A stretch of DNA of 64,000 bases from Ectothiorhodospiraceae bacterium (GTDB lineage: Bacteria; Pseudomonadota; Gammaproteobacteria; HK1): positions 1 to 64,000 of the forward strand of contig JACKNM010000016.1 of NCBI GenBank assembly GCA_024234875.1, written 5' to 3'. Every line of letters begins with the position of its first letter. The stretch's first letter is position 1. This document shows, piece by piece, positions 48,968-57,062 of the stretch. The notes beneath the pieces were generated by a model. That model saw only the letters and a program-made list of their open reading frames with translations. It did no database searches and was not told where the DNA came from. Made by a program: the position numbers and the translations under genes.

Positions 48968-50127
48968 GCGTGGGGCGGGCCGCGGTGGTGGCGCTGGCGC
49001 TGCTCGCGCCGGTCGTGGGGGCGGGCGCAGAGGGCAACTTCTCCCAGCACCCCGGGTTCGCCGCGTATTTCCGTGCGCATCCGCCCACCGGGCAGGCGGC
49101 GAGTCCGGCCGAGCGTCGGTTGCTCGCGCAGCATCGGCCGCGTTTCTACCTCGCCGAGGGCGAGGCCGGGCCGATCGATTTCTATCGCGACTACGTGGGC
49201 AGCGCCGACCTCGTCGACGGTGCCGGGCGCCCGGTCGAGCCGGTGGACCGCGAGGCGCTGGTCCGCCTCGGCCGCGATCCCGGCGCGGTGCTCACCCATC
49301 GCCCGCGTCCACCGCGTCATCCCCCGGTCGCCTACGCCAGCATCGAGCACGCGACGGTGCCGATGCCGTACCCCGACGGCACGGTGACGGAGTCGTTGCG
49401 CTTCCTGACCTACCATCTCGCGTTCGCCCACTCCGGCCTGCCGGCGGGGCTCGGTGGGGTCGCCGAGGCATTGATCTCCCTGGTCGGGGATCCCGGGGAC
49501 TGGCACCAGCTCGATCACTACACCGCCGCCACGGTGGTGATCGACGCCGATGCGCGGCCGATCGCGCTGGTCCTGCAACAACACAACTACCAGCGGACCT
49601 ATCTCGTCGGCGAGACCGTCGCCATGCCCGACGACGGGCGCCTGCGCGTGGACGTGGCGCGGCGCTCGAACGAGCTGTACCCGCATCGCTCGACGCCGAC
49701 CCGTCGCCGCGCGGTACGCTTCACCGACCCCGCCGGCTGGCGATATCTGCTCGGCGGCGGATCGGCCCCGCTCGCGTCCGCCGACGACCTGACCCATGGC
49801 CAGCGCGAGGTGGGATACGGTCTCGAGTTCCTCGCCGACACCGACCCGTTCTATCTCTTCCACGGCTACCTCGGTGGCCGCCGCGCCCTGCCCGGGCGGG
49901 ACGGCCCACCGGGCGCGGCCTACAACACCTGGCCCGCCCACAAGCCGTGGGCGGTCGCGCTCTTCCTCGGCTACTGGCGCGACGACCATGCGGGTGATCT
50001 CGAGCGCCTCGAGCGCACCGTCGGCGCCGGCGGGGATTACCTCGGCTTCGCTCGCGCCCAGGCACCGGTCCTCGCCGCCAATCTGCGTTGCCTGCGCAAC
50101 GCCGGCGAGGGCTGCCGACTGCGCTGA
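48964..50127 (+). CDS. Secreted protein of unknown function
   Basis: A 387-residue protein not recognised. It starts at a GTG that overlaps the stop of the ligase gene by four bases. A signal peptide is clear (AAVVALALLAPVVGAGAEG). The mature part is rich in aromatic, His and Arg residues: HRPRFYLAEGEAGPIDFYRDYV, DWHQLDHYTAATVVID, LVLQQHNYQRTYLVG, RRSNELYPHR. The His-rich strands in the middle recall proteins that bind metal or a glycan, but no known motif is complete. It is the last gene of the + strand run starting with the sulfotransferase. Confidence 0.6.
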   Translation: MSVGRAAVVALALLAPVVGAGAEGNFSQHPGFAAYFRAHPPTGQAASPAERRLLAQHRPRFYLAEGEAGPIDFYRDYVGSADLVDGAGRPVEPVDREALVRLGRDPGAVLTHRPRPPRHPPVAYASIEHATVPMPYPDGTVTESLRFLTYHLAFAHSGLPAGLGGVAEALISLVGDPGDWHQLDHYTAATVVIDADARPIALVLQQHNYQRTYLVGETVAMPDDGRLRVDVARRSNELYPHRSTPTRRRAVRFTDPAGWRYLLGGGSAPLASADDLTHGQREVGYGLEFLADTDPFYLFHGYLGGRRALPGRDGPPGAAYNTWPAHKPWAVALFLGYWRDDHAGDLERLERTVGAGGDYLGFARAQAPVLAANLRCLRNAGEGCRLR

Positions 50128-50252
50128 CCGGCGCGCGGCGGTCGAGCGCCACCGGCCGCTCTCCGGTAGACTTGCCGAGCCTCCAGACCGCTACCCGCGG
50201 TCGACCCCGGCCGACACCATTCGGCCACCACCGTCATGTCGGAATGACCACC

Positions 50253-51929
50253 ATGTCCAAGTTGCCGATCGAGAAGTACCGGGCGTTCGAGACCATCGAC
50301 CTGCCCGACCGCCAGTGGCCGAGTCGCCGCATCACCGCCGCGCCGATCTGGTGCAGCGTCGACCTTCGTGACGGCAACCAGGCACTCCTCAACCCGATGG
50401 ACGGGAAGCGCAAGATGCGCATGTTCGAGACCCTCGTCCAGATGGGATTCAAGGAGATCGAGGTCGGCTTCCCGTCCGCCTCGCAGACCGATTTCGACTT
50501 CGTGCGCGAGCTGATAGACGGCGGATTGATCCCGGACGACGTCACCATCCAGGTCCTGACCCAGGCCCGCGGACACCTCATCGAGCGCACCTACGAGAGC
50601 CTGGTCGGCGCTCGCCGCGCGATCGTGCATCTCTACAACTCGACCTCGACGTTGCAGCGCCGGGTGGTGTTCGGGCTCGAGCGCGCGGGAATCGTGGACA
50701 TCGCGGTCAAGGGCGCGCGGTTGGTGCGCGACCTCGCCGCCCAGGCCAACGGGACCGAGATCGTCTACCAGTACTCGCCCGAGAGCTTCACCGGTACCGA
50801 GCTCGACTTCGCGGTGGAGATCTGCGACGCGGTGGCCGAGGTCTGGGAGCCCACACCGGCGCACAAGGCGATCATCAACCTGCCGGCCACGGTCGAGATG
50901 TCGACGCCGAACATCTACGCCGACCAGATCGAATGGTTCATTCGCAAGGTGAAGAACCGCGAGTCGCTGATCATCAGCCTGCATCCGCACAACGACCGGG
51001 GCACCGGGGTGGCGGCGGCCGAGCTCGCGGTGATGGCCGGCGCGGAGCGCATCGAGGGCACGCTGTTCGGTAACGGCGAGCGGACCGGCAACGTCGACGT
51101 GATTACCCTTGCCGGGAACATGCTCACCCAGGGCATCGATCCGGAGCTCGATCTCTCCGACATCGACCACCTGCGCGAGACGGCGGAGTTCTGCAACGAG
51201 CTGCCGGTGCATCCGCGCCACCCGTACGCGGGGGACCTGGTATTCACCGCCTTCTCCGGCTCGCATCAGGACGCGATCAAGAAGGGCATGGCGGCGATGA
51301 AGGTGAGCAACTCCGGTCAGTGGGAGGTGCCGTACCTGCCGATCGACCCCAAGGATCTCGGCCGCAGCTACGAGGCGATCATTCGCGTCAACAGCCAGTC
51401 CGGGAAGGGTGGCGTCGCCTACATCATGAGCACGGAGTACGGGCTCGATCTGCCGCGTGCGCTACAGGTCGAGTTCAGCCGCAGCGTTCAGGACGTGACC
51501 GACGCCACCGGCAAGGAGATCACCGCCGAGCAGATCTGGCAGCTGTTCGAGAAGCAGTACCTCGCGCTCGATCGCCCCTACGAGTACGTCGAGCACTGGA
51601 GCGTGCCCGACCCGGATGCTCCGGGGCAGCGGCGTCTGACGGCCACCATTCGGGTCGACGCCGAGGAGCGCACGATCAGCGGTCGCGGCAACGGGCCGAT
51701 CGCGGGCTTCATCGACGCGCTCGGGCGAGACTGTGGTCTGAAGTTGAGCGTCCTCGACTATCACGAGCACGCCATGGGCAACGGCGCTGATGCCACCGCG
51801 GTCGCCTACGTCGAGCTCGCCAACGAGTCGGGAGAGGCGCTGTTCGGGGTCGGGATCCATCCCGACATCACGATCGCCTCGCTGCGCGCGGTCCTCGGGG
51901 GGCTGAACCGTCACTGCGCGCGGCGCTGA
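50253..51929 (+). CDS. leuA: 2-isopropylmalate synthase
   Basis: A 558-residue enzyme that condenses acetyl-CoA with 2-oxoisovalerate, the first step of leucine synthesis. The N-terminal TIM barrel shows CSVDLRDGNQAL (metal-binding Asp) and LHPHNDRGTGVAAAE (metal-binding His). GNGERTGNVDV follows, and a C-terminal LeuA regulatory domain starts near residue 440, for leucine feedback. Length and the PIEKYRAFETIDLPDRQWP start mark it as the LeuA2 type of high-GC bacteria. ATG 50253 is preferred (GGAA eight bases upstream); ATG 50244 is also in frame. No leader peptide or attenuator could be made out in the 125 bases before it. Confidence 0.93.
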   Translation: MSKLPIEKYRAFETIDLPDRQWPSRRITAAPIWCSVDLRDGNQALLNPMDGKRKMRMFETLVQMGFKEIEVGFPSASQTDFDFVRELIDGGLIPDDVTIQVLTQARGHLIERTYESLVGARRAIVHLYNSTSTLQRRVVFGLERAGIVDIAVKGARLVRDLAAQANGTEIVYQYSPESFTGTELDFAVEICDAVAEVWEPTPAHKAIINLPATVEMSTPNIYADQIEWFIRKVKNRESLIISLHPHNDRGTGVAAAELAVMAGAERIEGTLFGNGERTGNVDVITLAGNMLTQGIDPELDLSDIDHLRETAEFCNELPVHPRHPYAGDLVFTAFSGSHQDAIKKGMAAMKVSNSGQWEVPYLPIDPKDLGRSYEAIIRVNSQSGKGGVAYIMSTEYGLDLPRALQVEFSRSVQDVTDATGKEITAEQIWQLFEKQYLALDRPYEYVEHWSVPDPDAPGQRRLTATIRVDAEERTISGRGNGPIAGFIDALGRDCGLKLSVLDYHEHAMGNGADATAVAYVELANESGEALFGVGIHPDITIASLRAVLGGLNRHCARR

Positions 51930-51996
51930 TTCGCCTCCGCCGAGGCGGCGGCGGGCCGTCGGCGAGCCCGCCGCTCGCCGTGCCCTGCTCGAGTGC

Positions 51997-52635
51997 ATGC
52001 GACGGATGGACGCCCGGGGCCTGAACCGGGGAACCTCCGGCAATGCGAGCGTTCGGCTCGGTGACGAGGTGCTGATCACCCCGAGTGGCGTCGGCCTCGA
52101 TGCGCTGGACGCCGGGTCGATGGTGCGCATGTCGATCGACGGCGTGCCGCGGGACGCCGGCGCCGTGCCCTCGAGCGAGTGGCCGTTGCACACCGCGGTG
52201 CTGCGCGCGCGCGCCGACGCGGTGGCCGTCGTCCACGCTCACCCCCCCTATGCCACCGCGCTCGCCTGTGCCCGACGCGGCATCGCGCCGCTGCACTACA
52301 TGGTGGCCGTCGCCGGCGGTGCCGACGTGCGTTGCGCGCCGTACGCCACCTTCGGCAGCGACGCGCTCGGCGAGCACACCGTCAGCGCCCTCGAGGGCCG
52401 ACAGGCCTGCCTGCTCGCGAACCACGGACTGGTGGCCATCGGACCGAGTCTCGACCGCGCACTGTGGGTCGCGGAGGAGGTCGAGTTCCTGGCCCGGCTG
52501 CAGCTTCTCGCCAGCGCCGCCGGGGGCGCGGTGCTGCTCACCGAGGCCGAGATCGCCGATGCCGCCGAGCGCTTCCGAACCTACGGCCCGCGTCGGGGCG
52601 GCCCGCCTCGGGGTCGGACCAACTCATCTATCTGA
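51997..52635 (+). CDS. Class II aldolase/adducin-family protein
   Basis: A 212-residue zinc aldolase-fold protein of the L-fuculose-phosphate aldolase / methylthioribulose-phosphate dehydratase type. The phosphate loop GTSGNAS is at residues 12-18. The catalytic acid is Glu61 in SSEWPLH, and the metal ligands are His80 and His82 in VHAHPPY and His143 in ANHG. The frame is open upstream without a better start, and the family's first helix (RRALLECMRRMDARG) begins before this ATG, so a non-standard start is possible. The last codons, coding for RGRTNSSI, lie in the left inverted repeat of the 52610-53009 element. The native C-terminus has therefore probably been replaced by element sequence. 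Substrate unknown. Confidence 0.75.
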   Translation: MRRMDARGLNRGTSGNASVRLGDEVLITPSGVGLDALDAGSMVRMSIDGVPRDAGAVPSSEWPLHTAVLRARADAVAVVHAHPPYATALACARRGIAPLHYMVAVAGGADVRCAPYATFGSDALGEHTVSALEGRQACLLANHGLVAIGPSLDRALWVAEEVEFLARLQLLASAAGGAVLLTEAEIADAAERFRTYGPRRGGPPRGRTNSSI

Positions 52636-53009
52636 TTCGGAAAAGATTTCCGCGACTACTGGCCATCTCGGCGTCTGGACCGCGCACCGCGAGCTGGGGT
52701 GCCGCCGACCGCGAGCACCTCGACCCGCGGGGTCGCGGTAATCGAGTGGCCGCGTCGGCGCGTCGGGGTCGGACCAAGTCATCTATCGGATTCCAAAAGA
52801 AAATTTCCCCGACCACCGGTCGTCTCGGTGCCCGGCCCGCGCACGGCGAGCTGAGGTGCCGCCGAGACCGTGTGCACCTCGACCCGCGGGGTCGCGGGGA
52901 TCGACTGGTCCGCCCCGTTCGTGGTCGGACAACGGCCGACCAGGTTGGTCCGGCCCAGACCTGAGGGCCAGAAGATAGGAAAATCAAAGGCTTGAGTTGG
53001 TCCGACCCC
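52610..53009. mobile_element. 400-bp non-coding element with nested inverted repeats
   Basis: The outer ends are a perfect 17-base inverted repeat: GGGGTCGGACCAACTCA at 52610-52626 and its reverse complement at 52993-53009. A second left end, with one change, starts at 52765. An inverted, degenerate right end (GGTTGGTCCGGCCC) lies at 52943-52956. The two left halves (from 52610 and 52765) are direct repeats about 155 bases long and share GGATTCC/GATTCGG, GAAAA...TTTCC, GTGCCGCCGA and CACCTCGACCCGCGGGGTCGCGG blocks. No coding sequence is supported. It resembles a MITE or a REP-type palindrome cluster moved in trans, and fills the gap between the aldolase and the HtrA-like gene. Confidence 0.7.
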
Positions 53010-53027
53010 GGTCGTGCCAGTCGTGGC

Positions 53028-54128
53028 TCAGTGCAGCGGCGCTGACTTGAGCAAGGCCTGACGGTCGACCGTCTCCACGCGGGCGGTGACCGCGTCGCCG
53101 TCTCGCAGCACGGTGATCGGGATTCGTACGCCGGCGGGGCCCTGGCGCCAGATCAGTCGAAACAGGTCGGCGAGGCTCTGGACCGGCACGCCGTCGACCT
53201 CGAGCACGACGTCACCGAGCTTGATGCCGCCGCGGTCGGCCGGACAGCCGGAGTAGACGCCGGCGACGATCAGGCGATCCTCGTCGTCGTGGACGAGCCA
53301 CCCCATCCAGGGGCGAGGCGGGCTCTGGCGGCGCCCATAGAGGCGGAGATCGTCGAGGATGGGCTCCAGGAGGTCGATCGGCACGATCATGTTCGCGCCG
53401 GTACCCTGGCCGTCGGCGCCGACCTGCTGCACCAGGAGCGAGCCGATGCCGAGCAGCTCGCCCTCGGCGCCGATGAGGGCGGCACCGCCCCAATTCGGAT
53501 GGGCGGGTGAGGTGAACACCGCCGAATCCAGCACGTACTCCCAGTAGCCCGCGAACTCGCGCTTCGCGGTGACCCGCGCCTCGACCGCGTGCTCGAGCCC
53601 GCCGTGGCCGGCGACCACCACCCGGCTGCCGGTGAGCAGCGACGCGCAGCGCCCGCGGGGGAGGGGAGGCACATCCAGCCGGCCGAGCGCCTGGACCAGC
53701 CCGAACCCGCTTTCCTGGTCGTAACCGACGACGTGCCCCGGGAGCCCGTGGCCTCGATGGTCGACCACCCACACGCTCTGCGCCTCGGTGACCAGGTAGC
53801 CGATGGTGAGGATCAGCCCCTGCTCGTCGATCACCACACCGTGTCCGGCGCGCTCGGTTCCCAGCACACCGGCGGTCAGCGCGTCCTCCGGGATCTGCGT
53901 GCGGAGCGCGACGATCGAGTTGAGCGTGCTCTCGAGGTCGAACTTGTACTGGCTTGGATCGGGCTGCACGGTCTGGCTCGTCTCCGACTGGCTCGTTTCC
54001 GGGGTGCTCGGGTCGGAAGGCTCGGTCCGGGGCCGAGCACGGGGGCGCCACCGCCCTTGCCGACCTGGTCCCGAGGCCGCGCGTGCCGGTGGTCGGCTCC
54101 CCGCGCGGCCAGCCGCGTCGAGGGCCAC
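53028..54128 (-). CDS. HtrA/DegP-like PDZ protein lacking the catalytic triad (pseudoprotease)
   Basis: A 366-residue protein with a trypsin-like S1C domain (about 85-270) and one PDZ domain (about 275-355, with GVYSGCPADRGGIKLGDVVLEVDG). All three catalytic positions are changed. The His of TNxHV is Tyr111 (LTIGYLV), the Asp of TDLAL is Gly141 (ESGFGLV), and the Ser of GNSGG is Trp213 (PNWGGAA). It cannot act as a serine protease by the known mechanism and is better read as a binding or chaperone protein. The start is taken as GTG 54128. The first 60 residues are low-complexity Arg/Pro/Ser/Thr, with no clear signal peptide, so start and location are uncertain. Confidence 0.75.
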   Translation of the reverse strand: MALDAAGRAGSRPPARAASGPGRQGRWRPRARPRTEPSDPSTPETSQSETSQTVQPDPSQYKFDLESTLNSIVALRTQIPEDALTAGVLGTERAGHGVVIDEQGLILTIGYLVTEAQSVWVVDHRGHGLPGHVVGYDQESGFGLVQALGRLDVPPLPRGRCASLLTGSRVVVAGHGGLEHAVEARVTAKREFAGYWEYVLDSAVFTSPAHPNWGGAALIGAEGELLGIGSLLVQQVGADGQGTGANMIVPIDLLEPILDDLRLYGRRQSPPRPWMGWLVHDDEDRLIVAGVYSGCPADRGGIKLGDVVLEVDGVPVQSLADLFRLIWRQGPAGVRIPITVLRDGDAVTARVETVDRQALLKSAPLH

Positions 54129-54299
54129 GATGGTCCACCGCCGACGCGACGCCGAGCACGCGGGTATGATACCGGGCCCGGCCGGTGACTGAAACTCGGC
54201 CGGCGGTGGCGGTGGACAATGGCCGCCGGTTCGCTATCCTTGGCCGCCCGCGGGCGGTGACGCCCTCGGCACGGCACGCAGCCAGCAGGTGACGACGCG

Positions 54300-55268
54300 G
54301 TGGCGAGAGAGGCGCTCGGCAGGGCGGCGGAGGACGGGCCGGTACCGAACGGGACCCGTCGCACGGTCGACGACAAGGAGTGCGTCTACTACGACGGCTA
54401 CTGGATCCGGCACTACGCACCGCCACGCGAGACGCTGGCGGCGAAGAAGCGGCTGATCGAGCACCTCTCGCGGCGGCTCTTCCATCACACCGAAGTCGGC
54501 ATCAATACGCCCGGCGAGAATCTCGAGCGGGCCCGCAAGGCCTACGAGCGGGAGCAGGACCCGGCGCGCAAGCGGGTGGCCGGTGCGATGCTCGCGGGTG
54601 CGCTTTTCAACCGCGCGACCGACATCTTCACCACCCTCGTCGACCTGCAGCAGAAGGGGGTCGAGATCAGCCCGAGCAACGAGCTGATGCGCCAGTGCGA
54701 GCAGTACTTCCAGGAGGCGCTCGCGCTCGGCAAGTCGGTCAAGCACTACAGCGGGCACGAAGGTATCGACGAGCTCTGGGGCGAGCCGTTGAAGGCGTTC
54801 GTCATGCCGCTGAAGGACTTCTACGAGAGTCGATACATCAAGATCGCGCAGACCATGCGCGACATCGACCGTGTCGCCGGACGTCTGCGTGCCCTGCTCG
54901 CATCCGAGCGCGGGTTCGCCGGAATCGACCCGCTGATTCGCGAGTTCGCCGATGCCGCGAAGCTCGAGAGCGAGACGATGCGCAGCGACCCGGTGATCTT
55001 CGTGGTGTGGCCGCGCTTCGTGGCCGCCGGCGAGGCCCTGGTGGCTTTCCGACCGTCCCTCGCACCCGGCGCCCCGGAGCACCTGCGCCGGCGCGCCGAG
55101 GGGATGCTGGCGCTGCTGCGCGACGGCAAGGACTTGCTGACCTACCTGTCGGGGGCGCGGGTGCCGATGCCGAAGAGCACGCGCGAGTACCTGGAGCGGT
55201 GCGACGCACAGGCGCGCGCGGTCTATCCTCAGGCGGCGAGCCTGCCGCCGGCGGATCCCGGCGGGTGA
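54300..55268 (+). CDS. Protein of unknown function, helical
   Basis: A 322-residue protein not recognised. It starts at a GTG. No signal peptide or membrane helix is seen. Residues about 40-260 look almost wholly helical and charged, with ECVYYDGYWIRHYAPPRE near the start, LFHHTEVGINTPGENLERARKAYE and DELWGEPLKAFVMPLKDFYESR. The 171 bases upstream separate it from the divergent HtrA-like gene. A GGTATGATACC palindrome at about 54164 could hold -10 boxes for both directions. Its TGA overlaps the GTG of the class II aldolase gene (GTGA), which suggests joint work with that enzyme. Confidence 0.6.
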   Translation: MAREALGRAAEDGPVPNGTRRTVDDKECVYYDGYWIRHYAPPRETLAAKKRLIEHLSRRLFHHTEVGINTPGENLERARKAYEREQDPARKRVAGAMLAGALFNRATDIFTTLVDLQQKGVEISPSNELMRQCEQYFQEALALGKSVKHYSGHEGIDELWGEPLKAFVMPLKDFYESRYIKIAQTMRDIDRVAGRLRALLASERGFAGIDPLIREFADAAKLESETMRSDPVIFVVWPRFVAAGEALVAFRPSLAPGAPEHLRRRAEGMLALLRDGKDLLTYLSGARVPMPKSTREYLERCDAQARAVYPQAASLPPADPGG

Positions 55269-56008
55269 GCGCCACCGCCGCGGATGTCGCGGCGGCGGAG
55301 CGAGCCGTCCGCGTCGACCTCGCGGCGTGTTACCGGCTGGTCGACCTGAACCGCCTCGGAGACCTCACCGCGACCCACATCTCGGCCCGCGTCCCGGGTG
55401 AGGACGCATTCCTGCTCAATCCCCACGGCCTGTTGTTCGACGAGATCACTGCCTCGTCGCTGGTGAAGGTCGGTTTCGACGGCGAGGTGCGTGGTGCGGG
55501 CCCACGGGCCTTCAACCCGGCCGGCTTCAACATCCACAGCGCGGTGCTCGCCGCGCGCCCGGACGTCGCCTGCGTCATCCACACCCACACCCGGGCGGGA
55601 ATGGCGGTGGCGGCGATGCGCTGCGGTCTGCTGCCGATCAGCCAGCACGCCATGCGGTTCCATCGCCGCATCGGCGTGCACGAGTACGAGGGGATGGTGC
55701 TGGACCGCGACGAGCGTGCGCGCCTCGCCGCGGACCTCGGACCGCATCACGCCATGCTGCTGCGCAATCACGGGCTGCTGGTCGCGGGGCGCTCGGTGGC
55801 CGAGGCGTTCCGGCTGATGCACATGCTCGAGCGAGCCTGCCAGGTGCAGGTCGACGCGATGGCGGCGGGCGCCGATCTCGCGCTTCCGTCGGAGTCGGTC
55901 TGCGAGACGACCGCGCGTCAGTACGAGAGCTTCGGGACGATGGGCGGCCGCGACTGGCGGGCCCAACTGCGCCGCCTCGACCGTCTCGATCCGTCCTACC
56001 GGGACTGA
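55265..56008 (+). CDS. Class II aldolase/adducin-family protein, second copy
   Basis: A 247-residue protein of the adducin-like branch. It shows LTATHISARVP near residue 37, NPAGFNIHSAVL where true aldolases have the catalytic Glu (so that Glu is missing), the metal-binding HTHTRAG segment, and RNHGLLVAG with the third ligand histidine. Proteins of this branch include decarboxylases and aldolases of hydroxy acids, and many are uncharacterised. The start GTG overlaps the stop of the upstream unknown gene by four bases. It is clearly a different paralogue from the aldolase gene at 52 kb. Confidence 0.75.
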   Translation: MSATAADVAAAERAVRVDLAACYRLVDLNRLGDLTATHISARVPGEDAFLLNPHGLLFDEITASSLVKVGFDGEVRGAGPRAFNPAGFNIHSAVLAARPDVACVIHTHTRAGMAVAAMRCGLLPISQHAMRFHRRIGVHEYEGMVLDRDERARLAADLGPHHAMLLRNHGLLVAGRSVAEAFRLMHMLERACQVQVDAMAAGADLALPSESVCETTARQYESFGTMGGRDWRAQLRRLDRLDPSYRD

Positions 56009-56021
56009 GCGCGGCCTCGAT

Positions 56022-56044
56022 GGGCTCGGCGGGCCGCCGAGCCC
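56022..56044. terminator. Bidirectional terminator-like hairpin
   Basis: Perfect 9-base arms GGGCTCGGC (56022-56030) and GCCGAGCCC (56036-56044) with a 5-base loop lie between the convergent aldolase and glucokinase genes. Confidence 0.5.
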
Positions 56045-56084
56045 CTGGATGCGGGCGCCGCGCCCACGCCGGTGGTCGGTTCGA

Positions 56085-57062
56085 TCACGCGCACCCGGCG
56101 CCGCCGCCAGCGCGGTCGGCGACGAGGGCGGCGAGGCCGACCAGTGCCGGCTGCGCCGCCGTCACCAGCCAGACCGGTATCCCTTCCAGATAGGCCCGCA
56201 ACCGGCCCTTGGCCAGGAAGCTCGCCCGGAAGCGCTCGCGGTCGAAGCGCGCGCCCCAGGCCGGGACGATGCCGCCGGCGAGGTAGACGCCGCCGCGGGC
56301 GCCGACGGTGAGCGCCAGGTTGCCGGCCACCCCGCCGAGCCAGCTCGTGAACAGCGCGACCGCCTCGCCGGCGAGTCGGTCACCGCCGTCGGCAGCCGCG
56401 ACGACTGCCTCGGGCGTGTCGAGGGTGGCGGCGGTCTCGCCCGCGACGACGGCGAGTGCGGCGGCGAGGGCCACCAGGCCGGGGCCGGAGAGCGCGCGCT
56501 CCGCCGACGCGTGACCGAATCGGCGCGTGAGCTCGCGCACCACCGCCTGCTCGCGGGCAGTCGTCGCCGGCAGCGTGACGTGGCCGCCCTCGCCGTCGAC
56601 CACCATCCAGCCGCGTGGGCCACGGGCGAGGGTGGCGACGCCGAGCCCGGTCCCGGGCCCGATCACCGCGCGCGTCCCCGCGCCCTCGCCGGGGCCGCCG
56701 AGGTGGTCGAGGTCGTCCGCCCCGAGGTGCGGCAGGGACCAGGCGAGGGCGGTGAAATCGTTGACGACGACGACGTCGGCGGCCCCGGTCGCGGTGCGCA
56801 GGGCAGTGGCGTCGACCACCCAGGGCAGGTTGGTCATGCGGACGACGCCGTCGTGTGCCGGCCCGGCCGCGCACACCGCCACCGCATCCGGAGGCGCGGT
56901 GAGGCCGAGGCGCCGCGCCGCGCGCGCGAGCACCGCCTCGAACGAGCCCGCGTCGCTGGCGCGCTCGACCACCGCCGGCCCCGGCCTGCCATCTGCCCCG
57001 GTCACCGCGACTCGGACGTTGGTGCCCCCGACGTCGGCGAGCAGGGCGCGCCTGCTGCTCAC
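56085..57062 (-). CDS. glk: Glucokinase
   Basis: A 325-residue bacterial glucokinase (Glk family, not ROK). LADVGGTNVRVAV is the N-terminal phosphate loop, NLPWVVD and VNDFTALAWSLP follow (sugar binding and catalytic Asp), then GPGTGLGVA and DGEGGHVTL. It phosphorylates glucose with ATP to glucose 6-phosphate, one of the two substrates of OtsA. The start GTG 57062 overlaps the otsA stop (GTGA); the frame upstream belongs to the otsA region and is not used. Last gene of the trehalose block. Confidence 0.88.
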   Translation of the reverse strand: MSSRRALLADVGGTNVRVAVTGADGRPGPAVVERASDAGSFEAVLARAARRLGLTAPPDAVAVCAAGPAHDGVVRMTNLPWVVDATALRTATGAADVVVVNDFTALAWSLPHLGADDLDHLGGPGEGAGTRAVIGPGTGLGVATLARGPRGWMVVDGEGGHVTLPATTAREQAVVRELTRRFGHASAERALSGPGLVALAAALAVVAGETAATLDTPEAVVAAADGGDRLAGEAVALFTSWLGGVAGNLALTVGARGGVYLAGGIVPAWGARFDRERFRASFLAKGRLRAYLEGIPVWLVTAAQPALVGLAALVADRAGGGAGCA

